From: Clostridiales bacterium
GTDB lineage: Bacteria > Bacillota > Clostridia > Christensenellales > CAG-138
Assembly (NCBI GenBank): GCA_004557245.1
Contig: SFEL01000007.1
Coordinates: 1 to 64,000 of the forward strand
Direction: 5' to 3'
Length of the DNA: 64,000 nt
Part shown: piece after piece, positions 49,615 through 57,592 of the stretch
Layout of the letters: each line of letters begins with the position of its first letter
How positions within the stretch are numbered: the first letter of the stretch is position 1
Notes under the pieces: generated by a model
Told to the model about the DNA's origin: nothing
Database searches by the model: none
What the model saw: only the letters and a program-made list of their open reading frames with translations
Position numbers and translations under genes: made by a program

Positions 49615-50526
49615 ATGGAATGCGGCAAAAGGGGGCTCGGAGAGCTGAGCGGTCACCTTATAGCGCTGGCCACCATATGCGTATGGGGCAGCACTTTTAT
49701 ATTCAGCAAGACGCTGCTCGATGTATTTACACCTGTGCAGATAATGCTGCTGCGCTTTTTCGTGGCGTATGCCGTGCTATGGTGTATGTACCCAAAGACG
49801 GAAAAGACTACGGCCAGGGATAACCTCGGCATATTTTTTATGTCGCTTTTCGCGGATACGGTGTATTTCCTGTGCGAAAACAATGCCCTTAGGTATACCC
49901 TTGCGTCAAACGTAAGCATACTCGTAGCTTCGGCACCCATATGGACGGCTGTGCTGGCCCACTTCTTTATAAAAGGGAACAAGCTTAGAAAGAACACGGT
50001 GTACGGCTCGCTTATTGCCCTTGTAGGCGTGGCGCTGGTGGTGTTCAACGGGACCGTAGTGCTGAAATTCAATCCGTTTGGGGACATGCTGTCCATGGCC
50101 GCCGCCATATGCTGGGCGCTGTACTCCGTAATGATAACGCACTACGTCCACAGGTTCTCGAGCTTTTTCCTTATGCGGCGAATGACCTTCTTCGCAATAC
50201 TCACCACGCTGCCGCTTGCCTTCTTCATGGGAGAGCTGAATATGCCGCTGTACGAGTTTGCAGACCCGCATAAGCTGTTCTGCATAGCGTTCCTTGGCAT
50301 ATTTGGCAGCGGAATAAGCTATGTGACATGGAACATAGCCACCCGCAGGCTTGGCATAGTGAAGGTGAATACTTATATTTACGTAAACCCATTTGTAACG
50401 CTGGTAACGGGCGCTCTGTTTTTGCATGAGCCCATAACACTTATGAGCGTAATAGGCGCGCTGCTCATAATATGCGGCGTCATAATAGGTGTGAGGGAGC
50501 GCAAGGGTGCTTGCCCGGAGCAGTGA
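49615..50526 (+). CDS. EamA/DMT-family transporter
   Basis: 303 residues from ATG 49615; the ATG at 49609 is only two bases from AAGGAG, the one at 49615 eight. Ten membrane helices in two EamA repeats: ATICVWGSTFIFSKTLLDVF and LIALVGVALVVFNG in the first half, GIFGSGISYVTWNIATRRLG and GALLIICGVIIGV in the second. Exports amino acids or other metabolites; substrate unknown. Confidence 0.9.
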   Translation: MECGKRGLGELSGHLIALATICVWGSTFIFSKTLLDVFTPVQIMLLRFFVAYAVLWCMYPKTEKTTARDNLGIFFMSLFADTVYFLCENNALRYTLASNVSILVASAPIWTAVLAHFFIKGNKLRKNTVYGSLIALVGVALVVFNGTVVLKFNPFGDMLSMAAAICWALYSVMITHYVHRFSSFFLMRRMTFFAILTTLPLAFFMGELNMPLYEFADPHKLFCIAFLGIFGSGISYVTWNIATRRLGIVKVNTYIYVNPFVTLVTGALFLHEPITLMSVIGALLIICGVIIGVRERKGACPEQ

Positions 50527-50534
50527 TGCCTGAT

Positions 50535-50556
50535 ATAATTATTTAAAAATAATTAT
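50535..50556 (+). other. AT-only palindrome
   Basis: ATAATTATTT-AA-AAATAATTAT, a perfect 10-bp inverted repeat 9 bases after the DMT stop. Without GC pairs it is a poor terminator; could be a protein site or melt region. Confidence 0.4.
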
Positions 50557-50658
50557 TGGAAAACAGCGCAACCATTTCCCTTGCTTGTACGTCTTATAGG
50601 CATAAGAGACATAAGACCCACACAAAGCCCTGCATAGGGTATAACGGAGGTATTTATT

Positions 50659-51696
50659 ATGACGAATAAGTTAAAAATCACAGTATGTGCAATGCTTGTA
50701 CTCATGCTGCTTTCCGGCTGCGCTGCCCCGCAGTCATCTATGAAGGCAAAGACGGAGGAAAGCTATAACTACGCTTATGATACGGCTGCCGCCGAGGAGC
50801 CGGCCTACGAACCCGCGATGACCACGGCAGAGTCTGAAAGCGCCGCCGGTGGCTTTGACGCAGGCGAGGCCGACCCAAACTACGGCAATCACAAGATAAT
50901 CACCACCTATACCTTTGAAATGAGGACCGACGAGTTCGATGCCCACTTCAAGCAGCTTCAGGACAAGGCGGTACAGCTTGGCGGTTATATACAGTCCTCC
51001 AGCGTAAGCGGCACAAAGCCCGTGACATACTCCGACTATGGCCGCACCGCCAACCTGACGTTCCGCATCCCTACCGCTAAGGCCAAGGAATTCGTAGACT
51101 TTACCCAGGGCACCGGAGAGATAACCTACAGCAACTGCGACACCGACGACATAACCCTCAACTACTTTGATACCGAGACCCGCCTGGGCGTACTTCGGGA
51201 TCAGCTTGACAGACTCAAGGAAATACTCAAAACCACCAGCAAAATGGAGGACCTGGTAGAGCTTGAGAAGGCAATATCCGAGACGACACTCGAGATAGAG
51301 CAGTACACCACTCAGCTCCGCCGTTATGACGATCTGGTGGACTACACCACAGTCCATGTGAATATCAATGAGAATCGCCTCACTAAAGGCCCTGCCGCAA
51401 AGGAAAGCATAGGCGAGCGCATGTCCACAGGCATTGCAGAAAGCTTTGCCGCAGTAGGCGTATTTCTTGAGAACGCGCTGGTAGGCATAGTATGCGCAAT
51501 ACCCGTATTGCTGATGGTTGCAGCATTGGCTGCGGTAATAGTGCTGATAGTAAAGCTCATAAAGAAGGGAAAAGCCAAGAATGCCGTAAAGCGCGAGGCA
51601 AAAGCACAGGAGCGGCGCGAGCGCATGGAAAAGCTCAGCGCAAAGAAGGAAGAAAATACCGAGGAAAAGAGTAATGAAAAGAGTGATAATGAGTAA
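50659..51696 (+). CDS. DUF4349 lipoprotein
   Basis: 345 residues. Lipobox LLSGCAA, an acidic low-complexity stretch, then the DUF4349 core: TYTFEMRTDEFDAHFKQLQD, IPTAKAKEFVDF, a central coiled coil and VDYTTVHVNINENR; near the C-terminus a membrane helix (about 270-300) followed by a highly charged tail. Family function unknown; likely envelope-associated. Overlaps the next gene by 23 bases. RBS CGGAGG. Confidence 0.88.
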   Translation: MTNKLKITVCAMLVLMLLSGCAAPQSSMKAKTEESYNYAYDTAAAEEPAYEPAMTTAESESAAGGFDAGEADPNYGNHKIITTYTFEMRTDEFDAHFKQLQDKAVQLGGYIQSSSVSGTKPVTYSDYGRTANLTFRIPTAKAKEFVDFTQGTGEITYSNCDTDDITLNYFDTETRLGVLRDQLDRLKEILKTTSKMEDLVELEKAISETTLEIEQYTTQLRRYDDLVDYTTVHVNINENRLTKGPAAKESIGERMSTGIAESFAAVGVFLENALVGIVCAIPVLLMVAALAAVIVLIVKLIKKGKAKNAVKREAKAQERRERMEKLSAKKEENTEEKSNEKSDNE

Positions 51697-52489
51697 GAAA
51701 GCAAGGATAGCGGCAATAGTGCTCTGCATAGCAATGTTGGCCCTTTCGGCCGCTGCTTGCAAGAGCCAGGACCAGATAGAGGAGCAAAAGAATATAGTGG
51801 CATCGACTCAGAGTACCGACGGATATTATGATACCAGAAGCACCGTAAAGGTGACCGGCACCGGCACCGTAAGCATAAAGCCGGACATTGCCAAGGTAGG
51901 CTTTACCGTGAGGGCGCAGGAAAAGGACGTATCCGATGCGCAGCAGCAGAACGCGAAGCTGATGGAGGCAGTGCTTGAAGTAATAAAGGCCAAGGGCATA
52001 GCGGAAGAAGATATCGAGACCGGCTACCTCAACATAAACGAGGTCCGGGATTACAGCAAGAATACCTCCAAGGTAGTGGGCTATGAGGTGTACTACACCG
52101 TGAACGTCACAGTCCGCGATATGGACGTGCTGGGCAGCCTTATAAGCGAAGCCGTTGCCGCCGGCGCAAGCGACGTATCCGGCCCCGAATACTCCATAGA
52201 GGACGACTCCGAAGCATACCTTCAGGCGCTTGGCATGGCGGTAGAGTCGGCAGGGGCCAAGGCAAAGGCGATAGCCGGCGGCGCAGGCGTTCGCCTTGCG
52301 ACCCTCCCCATCTCAATAGATGAAAACGGCGGCGCCAACAGCGCGGTGGTATACAACGAAACCCGTGGGAAAACAATGGAAGTAGCCGCGCCGGCGGAAG
52401 ATGCGGTTGCTCTCGCCGAGACCCAGACCGTAATGCCCACCATAAAGGTAACGGCAACGGTGGACGCCACATATCAGATAATGCGTTAG
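51674..52489 (+). CDS. SIMPL (DUF541) lipoprotein
   Basis: 271 residues; signal with lipobox ALSAAAC. SIMPL domain starts with VTGTGTVSIKPDIAKVGFTV, followed by QNAKLMEAVLEVIKAKGIAE and the C-terminal VTATVDATYQI. An inner ATG at 51689 is an alternative start. DUF541 proteins are envelope proteins of uncertain role (linked to stress or periplasmic signalling). Transcribed with the DUF4349 gene. Confidence 0.88.
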   Translation: MKRVIMSKKARIAAIVLCIAMLALSAAACKSQDQIEEQKNIVASTQSTDGYYDTRSTVKVTGTGTVSIKPDIAKVGFTVRAQEKDVSDAQQQNAKLMEAVLEVIKAKGIAEEDIETGYLNINEVRDYSKNTSKVVGYEVYYTVNVTVRDMDVLGSLISEAVAAGASDVSGPEYSIEDDSEAYLQALGMAVESAGAKAKAIAGGAGVRLATLPISIDENGGANSAVVYNETRGKTMEVAAPAEDAVALAETQTVMPTIKVTATVDATYQIMR

Positions 52490-52508
52490 TTAAGAAAGGA
52501 AAAAAGCA

Positions 52509-52533
52509 GGCCCCGGTTTTACGGGGTCTTTGT
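52509..52533 (+). terminator. Terminator after SIMPL gene
   Basis: GGCCCCG pairs with CGGGGTC (one G-U) around a TTTTA loop, followed by TTTG. Short T tract. Confidence 0.65.
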
Positions 52534-52610
52534 CATGGGCGAAATTATAAAAACTGTTAATTAAAAAACTACGGTTGAAACTTATTGCGTCGATAGAGTA
52601 ATATGAGAGT

Positions 52611-53537
52611 ATGGAAAATATGAGCAGTATAAAAGAAAAACTCGAATTTAAGGAAATCACTGTGGATATGCGGCAGGAGGTGGAGAAATATACCAGAGAC
52701 GCCGGGCTTTGCAGCTCGGAATTCACCTTTACAAGCTACATGGTGTGGGGTGCAAGAGGCAAAATAACAATAGCCTTTGAGGACGGTGTGATGTACAGCC
52801 GCTGCAGCTTTCCCGGCGCGCCCATGTATATGATGGCGCCGGTATGCCTTGACCCGGCGGATTATGGCAGGGCCATAGTCAGGGCGGAGCAGTATATGGT
52901 GAATAATGGAGTAAAGCCCCTGTTCGTTGGCATAGCAGAGCAGTATGCGGAACACTTCCGCAGGTCGGGTTTCGATCTCGAGGAGGACAGGGACAACTTC
53001 GATTACGTCTACGAAATGGAGAATCTTAGAGCTTTGCCCGGCAAAAAATACCACGCGAAGCGCAATTTCATAAACCGCTTAGAGCAGAGCGAAAGCTTTG
53101 AGTTTGTGACGCTGGGGCCGGAGAATATTGGAGAGTGCATAGACCTATACGAGCAGTGGGCCTCCAATAAGGACGAGAACGACTCTCTATCCATAGAATG
53201 GGAGCTGGACGCAATACGCACCGCCCTTTCCAATATGCGGGAGCTGGATCTTCTCTGCGGCGGAATAAGGATAAACGGCGAGATAAAGGCCTTTTCCGTG
53301 GCGGATAAGCCATGGAAGGATATGGCGGTGACTTACTTTGAAAAGGCTGAGGCGGAAGTGCCGGGCCTGTATCCGTTGATAAACCAGCAGATGGCGGCCA
53401 ATCTTCTGAACGACGTGAAGTACATAAACCGCGAGGAGGACATGGGCCTGGAGGGACTGCGCAAAGCGAAGCTTTCTTATCACCCCTCAGCGTTTATCAA
53501 AAAATACAGGGCGGCAAAGCGGCAGAATGAAATATAA
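52611..53537 (+). CDS. DUF2156 protein (GNAT-like, MprF C-terminal type)
   Basis: 308 residues, no membrane segment. Matches the DUF2156/phosphatidylglycerol lysyltransferase C-terminal family by FTSYMVWGARGKITIAFEDG at the front, ALPGKKYHAKRNFINRL in the middle and YINREEDMGLEGLRKAKLSYHP near the end; the last is highly conserved in the family. Two GNAT-like halves. Stand-alone versions probably transfer an aminoacyl or acyl group; substrate unknown. RBS weak. Confidence 0.87.
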   Translation: MENMSSIKEKLEFKEITVDMRQEVEKYTRDAGLCSSEFTFTSYMVWGARGKITIAFEDGVMYSRCSFPGAPMYMMAPVCLDPADYGRAIVRAEQYMVNNGVKPLFVGIAEQYAEHFRRSGFDLEEDRDNFDYVYEMENLRALPGKKYHAKRNFINRLEQSESFEFVTLGPENIGECIDLYEQWASNKDENDSLSIEWELDAIRTALSNMRELDLLCGGIRINGEIKAFSVADKPWKDMAVTYFEKAEAEVPGLYPLINQQMAANLLNDVKYINREEDMGLEGLRKAKLSYHPSAFIKKYRAAKRQNEI

Positions 53538-53583
53538 AACCTCTGGGCAATTGTGACAATCTGCCCAATGGAGAATAAATACC

Positions 53584-53612
53584 TTGACGTAGGGAAGTAT
53601 TTTATATAGAAT
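53584..53612 (+). promoter_or_regulatory. Promoter of yajC
   Basis: TTGACG (53584-53589), 17 bases, TAGAAT (53607-53612). Confidence 0.8.
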
Positions 53613-53667
53613 TATTGCAGAGCAAAAATTGGCGGCCTTGCCGCAATAAAGATAAGGAAGGTAAATA

Positions 53668-53991
53668 ATGGATACTCAGGTAGTAAGTGGCATTCAAGGC
53701 TTTATGAGCAACGGCGGTATGCTGATCATTCTCATGATTGCGCTTTTCGCAGTTATGATAATCCCCCAGCGCAAGAGGGAAAAGAAGATAAAGGACATGC
53801 TGGCTAATCTCAAGCCCGGCGACCGTGTACGTACGATCGGCGGCATCTACGGCACAATCACTGCCATAAAGGACGACGTTGTGACTATCTCCGTTGGTCC
53901 CGACAAGGTACGTCTGGTATTCATTCGCGGCGCCATAGCCTCCGTAGAGGATTCTCCCGTAGAGAACACCATAGAGGATCAGGCAAACTAA
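53668..53991 (+). CDS. yajC: Preprotein translocase accessory subunit YajC
   Basis: 107 residues. One membrane helix (about 13-32) followed by PQRKREKKIKDMLANLKPGD and RVRTIGGIYGTI, the YajC signature. Associates with SecDF-YidC. RBS AAGGAAG. Single gene with its own promoter and terminator. Confidence 0.95.
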   Translation: MDTQVVSGIQGFMSNGGMLIILMIALFAVMIIPQRKREKKIKDMLANLKPGDRVRTIGGIYGTITAIKDDVVTISVGPDKVRLVFIRGAIASVEDSPVENTIEDQAN

Positions 53992-54009
53992 AACAAGCTA
54001 AAAAGCTAC

Positions 54010-54043
54010 AATATGCCCGGTTTTTTACCGGGCATATTTTTTT
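54010..54043 (+). terminator. Terminator of yajC
   Basis: AATATGCCCGGT (54010-54021) with ACCGGGCATATT (54027-54038), then a run of T. Confidence 0.93.
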
Positions 54044-54089
54044 GTGCCTTCGCATATATATCTGTATACTTGATAGGGGGTATATGTGC

Positions 54090-54482
54090 ATGCGAACGGC
54101 AAGGGCGACGCAAAAGCAGGCCAATATGGCGCTGGAAGTGGGAAAGAGCGCTTTGCTCGGCGTCATAATAAGCTTTGTGCTGGTGGTACTGTATGCCGTC
54201 GCACTCAAAGAGGAACTTTTGCAGGTATCCACAATGGGCCTTTTTACCACGGTCATAAAGGTGATATGCGCGGCGGCGGCAGGGCTTATAGCGGTCCGCC
54301 GGTGCAAAAAGCGGCTGTGGCTGTATGGGGCGCTGGCGGGTACGTTTTACGCTGTACTGGCGTTCATAGTGTTTTCCGCCGTTGCGGGCACGCTGTACGT
54401 GAGCATAGCGCTGCTCTCTGATATAGCTATTGGGGCAGTAAGCGGTCTGCTCAGCGTGATGGTGCTGCAAATGCTGAAATAG
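54090..54482 (+). CDS. TIGR04086-family membrane protein
   Basis: 130 residues from ATG 54090 (GGGGG nine bases upstream; ATG 54084 is too close). Four membrane helices, with GKSALLGVIISFVLVVLYAV and GAVSGLLSVMVLQM at the two ends. Clostridial family of unknown function, typically just downstream of yajC, as here. Confidence 0.75.
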   Translation: MRTARATQKQANMALEVGKSALLGVIISFVLVVLYAVALKEELLQVSTMGLFTTVIKVICAAAAGLIAVRRCKKRLWLYGALAGTFYAVLAFIVFSAVAGTLYVSIALLSDIAIGAVSGLLSVMVLQMLK

Positions 54483-54518
54483 CCGCACCGATTTCGAGGC
54501 ATGCCGATTTCCTGCGCC

Positions 54519-54548
54519 TTGCCAAATGCGCTGCGCGGGGTGTAAAAT
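54519..54548 (+). promoter_or_regulatory. Possible recJ promoter at the start codon
   Basis: TTGCCA (54519-54524), 18 bases, TAAAAT (54543-54548). A transcript starting about 7 bases later would begin at the recJ ATG itself (54555). No ribosome binding site precedes that ATG. Confidence 0.45.
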
Positions 54549-54554
54549 TACGGT

Positions 54555-56939
54555 ATGCTGATTTATGAATTATCACAAATAAATAACGATATACCCGAAG
54601 CTGGGGGGATATCCCCGCGGCTTGCTTCGCTTTTGTACGCCCGCGGGGCGCGTGACAGGGAGGCGATGGAGCTTTTCCTGCACCCGGGGGAGGGGCAGTT
54701 CTTGGACCCCCTGCTTATGAAGGACATGGATAAGGCGCTGGAGCGCATAAAGCGGGCTGTAGCTGGCGAGAAGATATGCGTGTACGGCGACTACGACGCG
54801 GACGGCGTATGCGCCACCTCCATACTTTACGACTGCCTCAAGAGTATGGGCGCAGATGTGATATACGATATACCATCGCGGCACGACGAGGGCTACGGCC
54901 TGAACATTCCGGCTGTGGAGCGGCTGCACGGAATGGGCGTACAGCTCATAGTTACCGTGGATAACGGCGTAAAGGCATACGGCGAGATAGACAGATGCCG
55001 GGAGCTGGGAATGGACGTGGTGGTGACGGATCATCACCGCTGTGACGGCAGAATACCAGACTGCTGCGCCGTGGTGTGCCATACCCGGGAGGACGACACA
55101 TACCCCAACGGCGACATATGCGGCGCGGGAATAGCGTGGAAGCTTGCGGAGGGCCTTATAGGCCGGGAAGCCGCCAAACGCTACCTCCCTCAGGCAGGCA
55201 TAGCCACAATGGCCGACGTGGTGCCGCTGCTCGGTGAAAACCGGGCCATAGTTGCCGTGGCGCTGGATATGATAAATAAGGGCGATTGCTCCCCGGGCAT
55301 AAAGGCGCTGGGCCGTGTGGTGAACGACAAGAGCGATGCATTCGTATCCCGGGACCTCTCCTTCGGCTTCGGGCCGAGGCTCAATGCCGCGGGCAGAATG
55401 GAGGAAGCCGGTATATGCGTGGAACTGCTCTGCACCCATGACGCCCAAAAGGCTCGGCAGGCAGCCGAGCTTCTGGACGAGCTGAACCGCCGCCGTCAGA
55501 CGGAGGAGGGGGACATAATAGATTCCGCAGCGGAGATGGTGGAACAGCTGGATCTTACAAAAGGACGCTCCATAGTGCTCAAATCCCCGGACTGGAATCC
55601 CGGCGTAATAGGTATCGCCGCAGCAAGGATAGCCGAAAGGTATTACCGACCAACGCTGCTCTTTTCCGAAAAAGACGGAGTGCTGACGGGTTCCGCCAGG
55701 TCTGTGCCGGGAGTTGACCTGTATCAGGCCCTCAACGCCAACAACAGATTTTTCATCCGCTTTGGCGGCCACGCGTATGCAGCTGGCGTTACCATGCAGG
55801 AGAAAGATTTTGAAGAATTCCGTCAGGCACTGGACGGGACCTTCAGGAGCACCGTGGATCAGGAACTGTTTATACCCAGGAGGAGCTATGAGGCGGAAAT
55901 AGAGCTTTCCGAGCTTACGCTTCCCATGGTGGAGGAGCTGGAGCTGCTGGCCCCGTTTGGGGAGGGCAATCCGGAGCCGTCATTCAGGACGGACGGCATG
56001 CTGCTGCGGGGACTCAGGCGCATAGGCAGCAGCGGCAATCATATAAAGGCTACCGCCGTAAAAGACGACAGGTACGTAGATCTTGTGGCCTTTTCAAAGG
56101 GGCATCAGTTTGTGGAGCTGGCGGACATGGGCCGCTGCGACGCCATATACACGCCGATAATAAACAAGTGGAACGGCATGCGCTCGGTGCAGCTCCGCGT
56201 CCGTGATATGCGCCCCGCACCCATAGAGGATCCCGAAGCCTTTATGAAGGACAGAGGAGATAAATTTATTGATGCATTCTCGGGGAATATATTGTATAAT
56301 ACAGGTTGTGGCATTGATAGGGTCGGGGAAAAGGCCTACAGCCTTGAAAAACTGCTGACAGGCTCCATAGCGGGGACAATGGTGCTTTGCTTTACCGAGG
56401 GGGGCGCCGTTGACCTTATGAAGGAGCTGACGGATAAAGGGCTTTTCAGAAGGCTGGATATGGTTTTCGGCCGCAACCGAACCTTCCCCTGCGGCTATCA
56501 TACGGCTGTTTTCGGCCCGGTGATAGACTCGCTGGACATGTCCCGCTTCAGCAGCGTTTTGATGTATGACAGCATTGACGCTGGCTTTGCCGAAAGGCTT
56601 GGAGCCCTTGCGCCGCATGCTGAGATAATACCGGGCAGGGCATACCCTATAGGCTGCTTTGCATCTCTTGCGCTGGAAAGACGGGATATAGCGGCATATT
56701 ACAGGGCGCTGCGCTCATCGGAAAGGCGGTTTTTCAACCGTGAGGAGCTTATAGATTACCTCGCCGCCGTAACAAAGACGCCTGTCCGAATGGCGAGGCT
56801 GGGCGAACGGGTTATGGAGGAGCTGGATTTCATCGATGCAAATGAAGGCATACGGCTCATAAAGGATCCGCCCCAGCGGGATCTTATGGAAAGCCCAACA
56901 TATGCCGCTGCCCAAAGACTCAGGTCTCGGGAACAATAA
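54555..56939 (+). CDS. recJ: Single-stranded-DNA exonuclease RecJ
   Basis: 794 residues. DHH phosphoesterase core: YGDYDADGVCATSILYDCLK (motif I, about 77-96), TVDNGV, TDHHRC (DHH, about 158-163), GAGIAWKLAEGL; then the DHHA1 domain with GGHAYAAGVTMQEKDFEEFR and an OB domain. The C-terminal 250 residues are a further clostridial extension. 5'-3' exonuclease for recombination and mismatch repair. No Shine-Dalgarno sequence before the ATG. Confidence 0.94.
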   Translation: MLIYELSQINNDIPEAGGISPRLASLLYARGARDREAMELFLHPGEGQFLDPLLMKDMDKALERIKRAVAGEKICVYGDYDADGVCATSILYDCLKSMGADVIYDIPSRHDEGYGLNIPAVERLHGMGVQLIVTVDNGVKAYGEIDRCRELGMDVVVTDHHRCDGRIPDCCAVVCHTREDDTYPNGDICGAGIAWKLAEGLIGREAAKRYLPQAGIATMADVVPLLGENRAIVAVALDMINKGDCSPGIKALGRVVNDKSDAFVSRDLSFGFGPRLNAAGRMEEAGICVELLCTHDAQKARQAAELLDELNRRRQTEEGDIIDSAAEMVEQLDLTKGRSIVLKSPDWNPGVIGIAAARIAERYYRPTLLFSEKDGVLTGSARSVPGVDLYQALNANNRFFIRFGGHAYAAGVTMQEKDFEEFRQALDGTFRSTVDQELFIPRRSYEAEIELSELTLPMVEELELLAPFGEGNPEPSFRTDGMLLRGLRRIGSSGNHIKATAVKDDRYVDLVAFSKGHQFVELADMGRCDAIYTPIINKWNGMRSVQLRVRDMRPAPIEDPEAFMKDRGDKFIDAFSGNILYNTGCGIDRVGEKAYSLEKLLTGSIAGTMVLCFTEGGAVDLMKELTDKGLFRRLDMVFGRNRTFPCGYHTAVFGPVIDSLDMSRFSSVLMYDSIDAGFAERLGALAPHAEIIPGRAYPIGCFASLALERRDIAAYYRALRSSERRFFNREELIDYLAAVTKTPVRMARLGERVMEELDFIDANEGIRLIKDPPQRDLMESPTYAAAQRLRSREQ

Positions 56940-56984
56940 CAAACAAAACATCTGCCATACGCAATGACTGGAGGAACAATAAAC

Positions 56985-57500
56985 ATGGATCTTAAGACTG
57001 CTGTGCGCTCTATCCCTGATTTTCCCAAGCCCGGCATACTTTTCCGGGATGTTACTACTCTGTTCCAGGACCCGGAGGCATTCAGGCAGCTCATAGATGA
57101 ACTGGCAAAGAGCCTTGAGGGCAAGCAGGTGGATCTGGTAGTAGGCCCGGAGGCAAGAGGCTTCGTAGTAGGTTCTGCACTGGCTTACGCTCTTAATGCG
57201 GGCCTTGTGCTGGCCAGAAAGCCCGGCAAGCTTCCCTGCGAGTCGCTGCGCTATGAGTACGCCCTCGAGTACGGCACTGATTCTCTTGAGATACATGTAG
57301 GCGCCATAAAGCCCGGCCAGAAGGTAGTAGTGGTGGACGATCTGCTGGCTACAGGCGGCACCTGTCTTGCTACCATAAAGCTCGTCGAGGAGATGGGCGG
57401 AGAAGTGGTAGGCGCGCGATTTGCTATCGAGCTGGCTTCCGAGTGCGGAGGCAGCGACAACCTGAAGGGTTACGATGTGTATTCCGCAATAGTATACTAA
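56985..57500 (+). CDS. apt: Adenine phosphoribosyltransferase
   Basis: 171 residues from ATG 56985 (GGAGG 10 bases upstream). Begins MDLKTAVRSIPDFPKPGILF, carries GPEARGFVVGSALAYALNAG and the PRPP motif VVVVDDLLATGGT. Salvages adenine to AMP. The order recJ-apt-rel is common in Firmicutes. Confidence 0.97.
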   Translation: MDLKTAVRSIPDFPKPGILFRDVTTLFQDPEAFRQLIDELAKSLEGKQVDLVVGPEARGFVVGSALAYALNAGLVLARKPGKLPCESLRYEYALEYGTDSLEIHVGAIKPGQKVVVVDDLLATGGTCLATIKLVEEMGGEVVGARFAIELASECGGSDNLKGYDVYSAIVY

Positions 57501-57516
57501 TTTAACAGCACTTTAT

Positions 57517-57550
57517 GAAATCAACGGTGCAGGCCGTTGATTTCTGTTAT
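57517..57550 (+). terminator. Hairpin between apt and rel
   Basis: GAAATCAACGG (57517-57527) pairs perfectly with CCGTTGATTTC (57534-57544), then TGTTATTATTTC. Probably a leaky terminator that sets the apt to rel ratio. Confidence 0.65.
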
Positions 57551-57592
57551 TATTTCAATCGTCAAAGCAGTGCGGCCGGAAGGAGGGGCAAT

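Noticed and set aside
50535..50556. AT-only palindrome as terminator of the DMT gene
   Set aside because: A stem with no GC pair is too weak; kept only as an unexplained palindrome.
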